In this document: positions 17,053 through 25,476 of the stretch, one piece after another
How the letters are laid out: the number at the start of each line of letters is the position of its first letter
Numbering within the stretch: position 1 is the first letter of the stretch
Source of the DNA: Enteractinococcus coprophilus
Lineage (GTDB): Bacteria > Actinomycetota > Actinomycetes > Actinomycetales > Micrococcaceae
Reading direction: 5' to 3'
DNA length: 64,000 nt
NCBI RefSeq assembly: GCF_006716305.1
Contig: NZ_VFOU01000001.1
Location: 186,001-250,000 of the forward strand
Program-made: the position numbers and the translations under genes
The notes under the pieces: model-generated
Database searches by the model: none
The model's input: the letters and a program-made list of their open reading frames with translations, nothing else
What the model was told of the DNA's origin: nothing

Positions 17053-18174
17053 CTAGCGGTCCTCCTTGTGCACCCGAGCGGTCGGGGCGGTCATCAGGTC
17101 GAAATCATTGGGGACCAGCGTGGTGGTCCAGGTGCGGGTTGCCCCGACGGCGGTCATTGCGGCGGCGACATCACCGGCTTGTTCTTGGTCGGGCACCACG
17201 GCCAGCACACAACCGCCCAGTCCCGAACCGGTCAGTTTGGCTCCGTACGCGCCGGCTTCCAGGGCGGCAGCTACTACGGCGTCTAGCGCCGGGGACGATA
17301 CCCCGAGGTAGGCCAACAGCGAGTGGGCCTCGTGCATCGATTGGCCCACACGGATCGGGTCCCCGAGGCCGAGGGCGTAGACCACGTCATCGGTCAGGTT
17401 CGCCAGATCCTCAACCACCCGGTCCACGACACGGGGTTGGATATCGCGCAGCATCGCGACCCCGTCGACGGCGGCTGCGGTCGACCCCGAGGTCCCGGTG
17501 TCGGCGATGACAAACGTAAACTTATCGGCAACTTTTACGGTCGTGGGTTTCCCCTGCTGGAAGCGCAGCGGCGTCATCGACTGCACCGCGTGAGCATCTA
17601 GGCCCGACGACGTACCGTGGGCCACGTGTTCGGCCTCTTGGACCAGCGCGTGTGCTTGGGCTGCATCCAGGCGCACCCCGGCCAGGTTCGCCACGGCACG
17701 CACTACCGCAGCCGAGGTCGCCGCAGACGATCCCAGCCCGCGCTCAAACGGGATGGTTGAACGCAAGGTCAGCTCAACCCGATCCCCACGCACATCCAGT
17801 TGCTCGGCCGAAACCCGCAGCGCGGTCAGCACCGGATCCATGTGTTTGGGGGCCGCGGCCAGCGGACCGGTATATAAATCCGAGGTAATAAATCCGCGCC
17901 GGGCGCGTCGAATCGAAGCGGTGGCCTGTAAATCCAGCAGTGGCAGCACAATCGCCGGTGCCCCGTAAACGACCGAGTGCTCACCTAAGAGGATGGCTTT
18001 GCCGTGGGCCGAGCCCAGCCCGGTTTCCACCTGGTGCCCGGAGACTTTCCCAGTTGCTGCACCAGATAATGGGTCGGCGAACCGATCCCGGCCCGGACGT
18101 GGTGGTTCAAATACAGGTTCGGGCCGCTGGGGTGTTTTCCCGGTTGGCTCACCGTGGGGTGCACTGTGTCTCAT
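17053..18174 (-). CDS. mvk: Mevalonate kinase
   Basis: The 373-residue GHMP kinase makes 5-phosphomevalonate. Motifs are GSAHGKAILLGEHSVVYGAP (~54-73), the ATP loop PFERGLGSSAATSAAVVRAV (~135-155), GTSSGLDAHAVQS with the catalytic Asp, and KLTGSGLGGCVLAV near the C-terminus. About 50 residues rich in Pro, Arg and Gly precede the conserved start. The ATG at 18174 lacks an obvious Shine-Dalgarno, and a GTG at VETGLGSAHGK is a possible alternative start. It is the first gene of the mevalonate operon, transcribed divergently from the lipoprotein gene, so the operon promoter should lie in 18175-18335. Confidence 0.92.
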   Translation of the reverse strand: MRHSAPHGEPTGKTPQRPEPVFEPPRPGRDRFADPLSGAATGKVSGHQVETGLGSAHGKAILLGEHSVVYGAPAIVLPLLDLQATASIRRARRGFITSDLYTGPLAAAPKHMDPVLTALRVSAEQLDVRGDRVELTLRSTIPFERGLGSSAATSAAVVRAVANLAGVRLDAAQAHALVQEAEHVAHGTSSGLDAHAVQSMTPLRFQQGKPTTVKVADKFTFVIADTGTSGSTAAAVDGVAMLRDIQPRVVDRVVEDLANLTDDVVYALGLGDPIRVGQSMHEAHSLLAYLGVSSPALDAVVAAALEAGAYGAKLTGSGLGGCVLAVVPDQEQAGDVAAAMTAVGATRTWTTTLVPNDFDLMTAPTARVHKEDR

Positions 18175-18335
18175 CGGTATGGTGAAAACCTCAAGGTCAA
18201 AACAAATCTGAACTATTTATTCTAAGCCACGCGATCACCGGTACCGAATGTTTAACCGGTTTGGCGAACAATACGGGTTAGAATCACATTCGAAATCGTT
18301 CGCCGTTGAACCTCACGGCCTCAAGGAGACGCATC

Positions 18336-18959
18336 TTGAAGCACCTTCCCACCCTCGTAGCGCTGGCTGCCTGTACGACAGGGCTCCTCGCGGGTTGTGG
18401 AACCACTCAAGAACCCACTGATGCAGCCCAAACACCTCAGCCTGAGTCAGATCAAACCGAAGCCAGCCCCCAGGCGGATCCGGCCGATCCTTTTCAAGCA
18501 CTGCATGTCAATATGGTTGCGCAGTCCGGGACCTATTTTCCCGACGGCGTCGACGGCATTAGTTTCGGATGCTCTGACACCCTCGTGACGATCAGCACGG
18601 TGCCCGCCCACGCCGACTCCCCGCAGGAACATGTCGCTGCGGCCATCCAATTCTTGATCAACGACTCGCAGTACTATCACGGCTCCCCCGCCGTGACGAA
18701 TTCGCTGACCCTATCCGAGACCCTGGAGCTCGACGACGTCCAAGTCGGTCGCAACTCGGTTGATATCGCGTTATCGGGCGACGTCGTCGCACAAAGTCAG
18801 TGCGAGGCGCATCGCATCCAAGCCCAGCTGTACGGTACAGCCGCCTCGACCTCGGGTATTGAAGACATCAGCATCACCGTCAACGACGACGAGCTCAACA
18901 CCGTGTTAGGCCTTGAGCCATTCGATACCGCGCAGCTGCTCGCCGCAGACGGCTCCTAA
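18336..18959 (+). CDS. Putative lipoprotein, unknown function
   Basis: The ~207-residue protein begins with a hydrophobic signal peptide and lipobox LLAGC, followed by a low-complexity Thr/Gln/Pro/Glu linker typical of actinobacterial lipoproteins. I choose the TTG at 18336 (MKHLPTLVALAAC) because AAGGAG at 18323-18328 lies seven bases ahead; an upstream TTG at 18306 has no such site. The mature domain has FGCSDTLVTISTVPA, then a repeated-strand region ending ISITVNDDELNTVLGLEPFD. The pattern recalls small immunoglobulin-like or GerMN-like extracellular domains, but I cannot assign it. It would be anchored on the outer face of the membrane. It is monocistronic, followed by a long hairpin. Confidence 0.75.
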   Translation: MKHLPTLVALAACTTGLLAGCGTTQEPTDAAQTPQPESDQTEASPQADPADPFQALHVNMVAQSGTYFPDGVDGISFGCSDTLVTISTVPAHADSPQEHVAAAIQFLINDSQYYHGSPAVTNSLTLSETLELDDVQVGRNSVDIALSGDVVAQSQCEAHRIQAQLYGTAASTSGIEDISITVNDDELNTVLGLEPFDTAQLLAADGS

Positions 18960-18979
18960 ACCGCGATGACATTAAACAT

Positions 18980-19037
18980 GAAGACCTCCGGTTTGGGAAT
19001 GGAACGTGCAATACATTCCATTCGGCCGGAGGCCTTC
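18980..19037. terminator. Long imperfect hairpin between convergent genes
   Basis: The arms GAAGACCTCCGG (18980-18991) and CCGGAGGCCTTC (19026-19037) pair with one mismatch, and an inner pair GAATGGAA / TTCCATTC continues the stem around an ~11-base loop. The element lies between the lipoprotein gene (+) and the 27-residue protein (-), which face each other, so it could serve as a bidirectional terminator. There is no long T tract on either side. Confidence 0.6.
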
Positions 19038-19057
19038 ATTGGGTAAAGATCGGCTCT

Positions 19058-19141
19058 TTACAGTGCCGAGAAAATGAAAATTAACAACGCAACGATCGCT
19101 AGGATCCCAACGATCGTCCAAATCAAACCACTTCCGCGCAT
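19058..19141 (-). CDS. Small single-pass membrane protein, 27 residues
   Basis: This small gene encodes a basic start (MRGSG) followed by one membrane-spanning segment of I, V, L, A and F running to the C-terminus, with Trp at residue 8. The ATG at 19141 has a strong Shine-Dalgarno, GAAAGGAAGG, six bases ahead on the minus strand, which argues for real translation. A longer in-frame extension upstream to 19369 lacks family character and crosses that ribosome site. Tiny hydrophobic proteins of this shape occur in actinobacteria but are usually unannotated. Function is unknown; a membrane-complex accessory or stress peptide is possible. Confidence 0.6.
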   Translation of the reverse strand: MRGSGLIWTIVGILAIVALLIFIFSAL

Positions 19142-19449
19142 AATACCTTCCTTTCGTGAAACCTCGTTGGTTCCATTCAATCCATATTGGAACACCTCAT
19201 CTGGAATGCACCAGTCCTGAGATGCCCTGAGTTTCGTGCTGGTTTTATAAAGGCCAAGGCCCGGGCCCGATCTTAGAATAATCTCCTGAGGATGCGACAG
19301 GTCTGATAATCCACTGATCTTGTGTCCCCGGGCACGCTGCACCAGACCACCCGTCCAGGGTGCAGACAAACGTCAACTCATACCATCACCCCACCAGACG
19401 CCACTACTGCTCGACGAAGTAGTGCATTCTTTGAAGAGGACGAAAGTGA
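19142..19449. other. Intergenic stretch, no gene seen
   Basis: No supported coding frame was found between the small membrane gene and the ATP-grasp remnant. It should contain the promoter of the 27-residue gene on the minus strand. A weak inverted repeat, CTGCACC (19337-19343) with GGTGCAG (19359-19365), is present with a 15-base loop; its role is unknown. Confidence 0.4.
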
Positions 19450-20275
19450 CACCCCACGTACCTGAAAATCGTGATCGCTTCAGTCGGTCAACGTGCGCAT
19501 TATCTGAAATGGTTTAAGGAAGCGCTTCGAAAACAAGATCTTCCGGGGAAATCATCGCATTGGATTATCGTTCCATGAGCCCAACCCTCGGCTGAGCAGA
19601 TCGGGCATACGCCACCCCGGCCTACAACAGCCCCCGAGTATCACCACATGATCTGTGAGTGGTTTGCCGTTGAAAAACTGGACTTATTCCTGGTGATGAA
19701 TGACTACGAGATGCAAGCACTCTCCCAAGGTCTGGCAGATGAGCTGCGCACTATGGGCTGTGCTGTAGCGGTGCTAGATCGATCCATTCAACAAAGCGTC
19801 ATCGATAAATACCGAACCGCTGTCGAACTCGACAAACATGGTATCCCCACCCCTGCGGCTTTTCTGCGCTCCCAACATGCGCAGCTTGTCAGCACCTCGG
19901 CACCGATGGGCTCCCGCTAGAAGATAATCCAGACTCGGTCGTCATCCAGGACTATCTACCGGGCTCAGAATACGGCGTCGACGGTGTCTTCTCGGTTGAC
20001 GGGCGCTCGGAATTATTCGGGTTGGTCGCTCGATGCAAGGATCGGATGCGAGATCGGGATACCGACTTTGCTACCACAGTGTCGGCCGATCCGTTCCGCG
20101 AGCCAATCCGGCAACTCTGAAAGATGTTACGTCCCACCGGCAGCATCGACGTCGACTTCTGCGAAACTTCTAGCCGCAAGCCCCTGGTCATTGACATTAA
20201 CCCTCGAATGGGCGGGAGACGCCGCTACGCCGTCATTGAATTGACCATATGGATGTCTCGAATCGTGAGCTTCTG
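19450..20275 (+). pseudogene. ATP-grasp (carbamoyl-phosphate-synthase-like) protein, degenerate
   Basis: Pieces of one ATP-grasp protein can be followed in order through changing frames. KIVIASVGQRAHYLKWFKEA begins about 19465. GEIIALDYRSMSPTLG follows after a one-base loss in the G run near 19545. ADRAYATPAYNSPEY follows an in-frame TGA at 19593. ICEWFAVEKLDLFLVMNDYE (from 19651) follows an extra C near 19631. LGTDGLPLEDNPDSVVIQDY comes after another shift near 19890. FGLVARCKDRMRDRDTDF leads to a TGA at 20118. DINPRMGG, the metal/ATP-binding Asn-Pro-Arg motif, lies near 20195. At least three indels and two stops make a functional product very unlikely. Intact relatives are ~300-residue ligases of unassigned substrate. 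Confidence 0.8.
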
Positions 20276-20395
20276 ACATTCAGCCTTTTGGAAGCTGGCT
20301 GTCATCTGGCATTCACGTGACCCTACTACAGTCGCTGATGGCACGACGTGACATCACAAAGCTGAATTTCAGATATTAACTTCACAGATTCGGTA

Positions 20396-20411
20396 AGATC
20401 GTATACGATCT
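20396..20411. promoter_or_regulatory. Perfect palindrome, likely GntR/FCD operator for the hpa operon
   Basis: AGATCGTATACGATCT is a perfect 16-base palindrome 43 bases before the start of the first hpa gene. Its GTATAC centre matches the usual operator core of FadR/FCD-type GntR regulators, and the next-but-one gene is such a regulator. The same TCGTATACGA core recurs upstream of hpaH at 43664. Confidence 0.75.
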
Positions 20412-20454
20412 GTACTAAGAGATTTCCAGCAACCCCCATGGAGGTACGGTCTCG

Positions 20455-21933
20455 ATGACAGTCACTGCTTACGATTTTTCAATCAAGCAGAATCGGCCGG
20501 GCAAAATCGTTGCCCTGCACTTGAATTTCCCATCCCGCATCAACGAACGCGGGCGTAATCCAAAATTCCCTGGCTATTTCCTGAAGGCCACCTCTTCGAT
20601 CGCACCGAGTGGTGCAACCATTGAACGTCCAGCCGGCACCGAACTGCTGGCCTACGAGGGCGAAATTGCCCTGATCATCGGCAAAGACGCTCGCCGCGTC
20701 TCACCTGAAGACGGCTGGTCCTATGTTTCCGGTATCACCGCAGCAAATGACTGGGGCCTGTACGATCTGCGCCACGCAGATAAAGGTTCCAACGTCAAGA
20801 ACAAATCGGGTGACAACTACACGCCACTGGGGCCTGCGATTATCGACGCGGCAGGTATCGATCCGACACAGCTGCGCATCCGCACCTGGGTCAACGGCGA
20901 AGTCGTCCAAGACGACACCACCGAAGATCTCGTCTTCCCATTCGGACAGCTCATAGCCGACCTATCCCAGCTGATGACCCTGGAAGAAGGCGACGTCATC
21001 CTGACCGGTACCCCAGCCGGTTCCTCAGTTGCTCAGCCGGGCGACGTCGTCGAGGTGGAAGTTGATGCACCAAACGCTGCCGGCGCACCATCGACCGGCC
21101 GCTTGGTCTCCAACGTCAAAGAATCATCGTTTGCCATGGCCGACTACGGTCACGGGCCAAAGGTTGATGACCTGCAGCGCGAAGAAGCCTGGGGTTCAAA
21201 AGCTAAAGCCGGCCTGGAAGATCCACGCGCCATTCTGACTCCAGAACTGCGCGAGAAAATCTCCAAAACTGCGGTGGCAACCATCGTGGCCAACATGCGC
21301 AAGCGCGGCATCAATAACTGCACCATTGACGGTCCACGCCCAATGCACCCGGGCCAGCAGATTCTTGGTTTCGCCAAGACCCTGCGCTATGTGCCAAACC
21401 GTGAAGACTTGTTCAAGAAATACGGTGGCGGTTTCAATAAGCAGAAACAAGCCATGGACTCCGTGCAGCCAGACGACATCGTCGTCATGGAAGCACGCGG
21501 TGAAAAAGGCACCGGGACCCTCGGTGACGTCTTAGCCATGCGCGCTAAAGTGCGCGGCGCCAACGCTGTGATCACCGACGGCGGTGTCCGTGACGCTGCT
21601 GCCGTGGCCGAAGTAGGCATCCCGGTCTACTCGAACGGCTACCACCCTGCTGTACTGGGTCGTCGTCACGTCCCATGGGAAATGGACGCAACCATTGCTT
21701 GCGGTGGCACGACCGTGCAGCCAAACGACATCATCATTGGTGATGACGACGGCGTCGTGGTTGTTCCACCTGAACTTCTGGTCGAAGTGATTGAAGAATC
21801 CTACGAACAGGAAAAGCAGGACGAATGGGTGTACGAACAGGTCAAAAACGGTGCTGCCGTGGACGGTCTGTTCCCACCAACCGGTGAGTGGAAAGCCAAA
21901 TACGAGGCGTACCGCGCAGCCCAAAGCGAGTAA
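20455..21933 (+). CDS. Fusion of fumarylacetoacetate-hydrolase-family and RraA-family domains
   Basis: The 492-residue protein joins two enzymes. Residues ~1-240 are an FAH-family domain of the HpaG type, with the metal ligands in YEGEIALIIG (Glu68, Glu70) and ANDWGLYD (Asp99) and the ILTGTPAGSS loop. Residues ~265-490 are an RraA-like (HMG/CHA aldolase or decarboxylase) domain, with GTLGDVLAMRAKVRGANAVI followed by TDGGVRD, and the substrate-binding GVVVVPPE. In the homoprotocatechuate pathway the FAH protein isomerises and decarboxylates 5-carboxymethyl-2-hydroxymuconate. Here one half may isomerise and the RraA half decarboxylate; that split is inference. ATG 20455 has a GGAGG site. It is the first gene of the operon, and its codon use favours CCA for proline, as in hpaE and hpaD. 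Confidence 0.85.
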   Translation: MTVTAYDFSIKQNRPGKIVALHLNFPSRINERGRNPKFPGYFLKATSSIAPSGATIERPAGTELLAYEGEIALIIGKDARRVSPEDGWSYVSGITAANDWGLYDLRHADKGSNVKNKSGDNYTPLGPAIIDAAGIDPTQLRIRTWVNGEVVQDDTTEDLVFPFGQLIADLSQLMTLEEGDVILTGTPAGSSVAQPGDVVEVEVDAPNAAGAPSTGRLVSNVKESSFAMADYGHGPKVDDLQREEAWGSKAKAGLEDPRAILTPELREKISKTAVATIVANMRKRGINNCTIDGPRPMHPGQQILGFAKTLRYVPNREDLFKKYGGGFNKQKQAMDSVQPDDIVVMEARGEKGTGTLGDVLAMRAKVRGANAVITDGGVRDAAAVAEVGIPVYSNGYHPAVLGRRHVPWEMDATIACGGTTVQPNDIIIGDDDGVVVVPPELLVEVIEESYEQEKQDEWVYEQVKNGAAVDGLFPPTGEWKAKYEAYRAAQSE

Positions 21934-22608
21934 ATGACGTTGAATGGTCTCTCGAAAGCCGACCAGGCTCACCAGCATGTCCTGAAGGGAATCACTTCCG
22001 GTCAGTACAAGCCCGGTGACCGACTGGTCCTGTCGAGCATCGCCAATGAACTGGGGATGTCGGTGGTACCGGTGCGGGAAGCCATTCGACGCTTGCAAAC
22101 CGATAATCTCGTGACATTTGAACGCAACGTGGGTGCCACGGTGACCGGTATCGATCCCATCGAATACCAATACACCATGGAAACTCTGGCCCTGGTTGAG
22201 GGGTACTCCACGGCGCTGTGTGCGCCACTAGTCACAGCCCAGACCCTCACCAAGGCCCGCGGGATCAACCAGCAGATGCGCGAGCTGCTCAACGAAGAGT
22301 TCGCTCCGGAATTGTTCACCGAACTGAATGAAAAATTTCATTTGGCACTGTTTGAACACCACCCGAACCCGCACATCCTGGATCTGGTCCACCGCGGCTG
22401 GAACCGGTTGGCGGCACTGCGCTCGACAACCTTCACGTTCGTGCCATCGCGGGCCCCGGATTCGGTGGTCGAGCACGATGAATTGTTGGATCTGATTGCC
22501 GACGGGGCCGAGTTCTTGGTCATCGAAGCGGCAGCCCGCAACCATCGGCTCAACGCTATGCACGCCTATCTCGACCACCACGCCAAAGCCAATCCAAAAA
22601 GTTTTTGA
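21934..22608 (+). CDS. GntR family transcriptional regulator, FCD subfamily
   Basis: The 224-residue regulator has an N-terminal winged helix (residues ~8-70, with KPGDRLVLSSIANELGMSVV as the recognition region) and an all-helical FCD ligand domain. The FCD metal-site residues appear in ELNEKFHLALFEHH and EHDELLDLI. Such proteins usually repress a catabolic operon until an aromatic acid or its intermediate binds. The ATG directly follows the preceding stop codon, inside the operon it probably controls. The predicted operators are the GTATAC palindromes at 20396 and 43664. Its ordinary proline codon use, unlike its neighbours, fits low expression. Confidence 0.88.
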   Translation: MTLNGLSKADQAHQHVLKGITSGQYKPGDRLVLSSIANELGMSVVPVREAIRRLQTDNLVTFERNVGATVTGIDPIEYQYTMETLALVEGYSTALCAPLVTAQTLTKARGINQQMRELLNEEFAPELFTELNEKFHLALFEHHPNPHILDLVHRGWNRLAALRSTTFTFVPSRAPDSVVEHDELLDLIADGAEFLVIEAAARNHRLNAMHAYLDHHAKANPKSF

Positions 22609-22627
22609 AAATATTCGAAAGGACGAC

Positions 22628-24130
22628 ATGACAAACGGCAAACCAGCTAACCTGCCAGATCAAATCCGTCACTACATCAATGGTGAATTCGTCGACTCAA
22701 TCGACGGCGACACCTTCGATGTGCTCAATCCGGTCACCAACGAGGCCTACATCAAAGCGTCCTCGGGTAAAGTCGCCGACATCGATGCCGCCGTCGCTGC
22801 GGCAAAAGATGCCTTCGACAATGGCCCATGGCCACACATGCTGCCACGCGAACGCTCCCGCATTCTGCACAAGATTGCCGACGTCGTAGAAACCCGTCAG
22901 CAGGAACTGGCCGAAATGGAAACCTGGGACTCCGGTCTGCCAATCTCCCAGACCCTGGGTCAGGCACGCCGTGCAGCCGAGAACTTCCGCTTCTTCGCCG
23001 ACCTGATCGTTGCTCAGGAAGACAACGCCTTCAAGGTACCGGGCCGTCAGATCAACTACGTCAACCGCAAACCAATCGGTGTTGCCGGTCTGATCACCCC
23101 GTGGAACACCCCGTTCATGCTGGAATCCTGGAAACTCGGCCCAGCCTTGGCCACCGGTAACACCGTAGTCCTGAAGCCAGCCGAATTCACCCCGCTGTCG
23201 GCAGGTTTGTGGCCAGGCATCTTCGAAGAAGCCGGTCTGCCAGCTGGTGTATTCAACATGGTTCATGGTTACGGCGAAGAAGGCTACGCCGGTGACTCGC
23301 TGGTCAAGCACCCAGATGTCCCACTGATCTCGTTCACCGGTGAATCTCGCACCGGTCAGATCATCATGGGCAACGCTGCTCCATACCTCAAGGGCCTATC
23401 CATGGAGCTGGGCGGTAAATCCCCAGCCGTGGTCTTCGAAGACGCCGACCTAGAAACCGCCATTGATGCGACCATCTTCGGTGTGTTCTCCCTCAACGGT
23501 GAACGCTGCACCGCCGGTTCCCGTATCCTGGTCCAGCGCAGCATCTACGACGAATTCGTCGAGCGCTACGCAGCCCAGGCCGCCAACGTCAAAGTCGGCA
23601 TGCCAAACGATCCGAAGACCGAAGTCGGTGCGCTGGTTCACCCAGAGCACTTCGACAAGGTCTGGTCCTACGTCCAGATCGGTAAAGAAGAAGCCCGTCT
23701 GGTCGCCGGTGGTGACCGTCCGGAAGAATTCCCAGAAGGAAACTTCCTGCAGCCGACCGTCTTTGCCGACGTCGCCCCAGATGCTCGCATCTTCCAGGAA
23801 GAAATCTTCGGCCCAGTGGTCGCGATCACCCCGTTCGATACCGACGAAGAAGCACTCGAGCTGGCTAACAACACCACCTACGGTCTGGCCGCTTACATCT
23901 GGACCAACGATCTGCAGCGCTCACACAACTTCGCGCAGAAAGTTGAAGCCGGCATGGTCTGGCTCAACTCCAACAACGTGCGTGACCTCCGCACCCCATT
24001 CGGTGGCGTGAAAGCCTCCGGACTCGGTCAGGAAGGTGGCTACCGCTCGATCGACTTCTACACCGAGCAGCAGGCAGTCCACATCAACCTGGGTGAGGTT
24101 CACAACCCAGTTTTCGGAAAACAACAGTAA
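22628..24130 (+). CDS. hpaE: 5-carboxymethyl-2-hydroxymuconate semialdehyde dehydrogenase
   Basis: The 500-residue aldehyde dehydrogenase has the usual motifs: GLITPWNTPFMLESWKLGPA (cofactor-side Asn), FTGESRTGQIIM, catalytic Glu in MELGGKSPAV and catalytic Cys in NGERCTAGSR. It oxidises the ring-cleavage product of homoprotocatechuate to 5-carboxymethyl-2-hydroxymuconate with NAD. The substrate is assigned from position between the regulator and hpaD and from overall likeness to HpaE. ATG 22628 follows GAAAGGACGAC; an earlier in-frame ATG inside the regulator gene is not supported. Codon use is strongly biased, with CCA-rich proline codons and no CCC among those inspected, suggesting high expression. 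Confidence 0.92.
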   Translation: MTNGKPANLPDQIRHYINGEFVDSIDGDTFDVLNPVTNEAYIKASSGKVADIDAAVAAAKDAFDNGPWPHMLPRERSRILHKIADVVETRQQELAEMETWDSGLPISQTLGQARRAAENFRFFADLIVAQEDNAFKVPGRQINYVNRKPIGVAGLITPWNTPFMLESWKLGPALATGNTVVLKPAEFTPLSAGLWPGIFEEAGLPAGVFNMVHGYGEEGYAGDSLVKHPDVPLISFTGESRTGQIIMGNAAPYLKGLSMELGGKSPAVVFEDADLETAIDATIFGVFSLNGERCTAGSRILVQRSIYDEFVERYAAQAANVKVGMPNDPKTEVGALVHPEHFDKVWSYVQIGKEEARLVAGGDRPEEFPEGNFLQPTVFADVAPDARIFQEEIFGPVVAITPFDTDEEALELANNTTYGLAAYIWTNDLQRSHNFAQKVEAGMVWLNSNNVRDLRTPFGGVKASGLGQEGGYRSIDFYTEQQAVHINLGEVHNPVFGKQQ

Positions 24131-24163
24131 ATACTGTTTGGCATCAGTACCGAAGGATCACCA

Positions 24164-25330
24164 ATGAAAATTGATAAAAACAAACGCACCCTGACCAGCT
24201 CGGGTTTCCACGTGTCACAGGATGCACCGGTCAACACCGACAACCCCATCCCGACGCCAGAAGCACCGGCACCGGATGTACTACGCGTAGCGTACATGGA
24301 ACTCCAGGTCACCGACCTGGCAGCATCCCGCGAGTTCTACGTTGATGTCCTGGGTCTGCATGTCTCCCACGAAGACGACAACGAGATCTACCTGCGCTCG
24401 GCAGAAGAATTCATCCACCACAATCTAGTCCTGAAACAGGGCCCGATTGCTGCCGTTGGTGCGTTCTCCTACCGTGTGCGTTCCCCAGAAGACGTCGATG
24501 CAGCCGAAGCCTTCTACAAAGAACTCGGCTGCCGCACCGAACGTCGCAAAGACGGTTTCGTCCGCGGTATTGGCGATTCGGTTCGTGTCGAAGACCCACT
24601 GGGCTTCCCATACGAATTCTTCTACGAAGTCGACCACATGGAACGCCTTGCCTGGCGCTACGACCTGCAGATCCCAGGTGAACTGGTTCGCTTGGATCAC
24701 TTCAACCAGGTCACACCAGATGTGCCTCGCGCGGCCCGCTACATGCAGGACCTCGGATTCCGCATCACCGAAGAAATCTCGGACAAAGACGGTACCGTCT
24801 ACGCCGCCTGGATGCGTCGGAAACCAACCGTGCACGATACCGCGATGACCGGTGGCGACGGCCCACGCATGCACCACGTCGCGTTTGCTACCCACGAGAA
24901 GCACAACATCCTGGCGATCTGTGACCGCCTGGGTGCCCTGCGTCGCTCGGATGCGATCGAACGTGGCCCCGGCCGCCACGGTGTGTCCAATGCGTTCTAC
25001 CTCTACCTGCGCGACCCAGACGGTCACCGCGTCGAGATCTACACCCAGGACTACTGGACCGGCGACCCAGACAACCCAGTTGTCTCCTGGGACGTCCACG
25101 ACAACCAGCGTCGTGACTGGTGGGGCACCCCGGTTGTACCTTCCTGGTACACCGATGCCTCGACCGTGCTGGACCTCGACGGCAACCCCGTCGAAATCGT
25201 TGCTCGTGAAGCTGCCAAAGAAATGGACGTCACCATCGGTGCCGATGGTTTCTCCTACACTCGTGCAGACGATGACGAAGAAATGCCAGACTGGAAGAAG
25301 GGCGAGTTCAAACTCGGCAACCAGCTGTAA
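24164..25330 (+). CDS. hpaD: 3,4-dihydroxyphenylacetate (homoprotocatechuate) 2,3-dioxygenase
   Basis: The 388-residue extradiol dioxygenase of the vicinal-oxygen-chelate type cleaves the ring of homoprotocatechuate. It closely follows the Brevibacterium fuscum enzyme as I recall it. The metal ligands are His in LVRLDHFNQV, His in RMHHVAFATHEKHN and Glu in HRVEIYTQD. The second-sphere His that acts as acid/base is in KPTVHDTAM. Whether the metal is Fe(II) or Mn(II) cannot be told. The N-terminus is ~20 residues longer than in relatives and rich in Thr, Ser and Pro. It ends the operon, 39 bases before a strong hairpin. Confidence 0.95.
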   Translation: MKIDKNKRTLTSSGFHVSQDAPVNTDNPIPTPEAPAPDVLRVAYMELQVTDLAASREFYVDVLGLHVSHEDDNEIYLRSAEEFIHHNLVLKQGPIAAVGAFSYRVRSPEDVDAAEAFYKELGCRTERRKDGFVRGIGDSVRVEDPLGFPYEFFYEVDHMERLAWRYDLQIPGELVRLDHFNQVTPDVPRAARYMQDLGFRITEEISDKDGTVYAAWMRRKPTVHDTAMTGGDGPRMHHVAFATHEKHNILAICDRLGALRRSDAIERGPGRHGVSNAFYLYLRDPDGHRVEIYTQDYWTGDPDNPVVSWDVHDNQRRDWWGTPVVPSWYTDASTVLDLDGNPVEIVAREAAKEMDVTIGADGFSYTRADDDEEMPDWKKGEFKLGNQL

Positions 25331-25368
25331 AACCTATGACACACCTCGTGTGACATAACCTCCAGAAC

Positions 25369-25400
25369 TAGCGCCTGCGAACTCCGGTTCGCAGGCGCTA
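25369..25400 (+). terminator. Strong hairpin downstream of hpaD
   Basis: TAGCGCCTGCGAAC and GTTCGCAGGCGCTA form a perfect 14-base-pair stem with a TCCG loop. It follows the hpaD stop by 38 bases and probably ends the operon. Only a short AT-rich stretch, not a T run, follows. Confidence 0.8.
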
Positions 25401-25476
25401 GGCATTTAAAAGGCGACGGCCCGTACACCGATGACCCTGTAGGCTTTCGATAGATACCCCGAAAGGACACTTAGTC

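Noticed and set aside
19593-19595. TGA as a second selenocysteine codon
   Set aside because: The gene is also broken by several frameshifts, no SECIS-like hairpin follows, and ATP-grasp enzymes have no Sec at this place.
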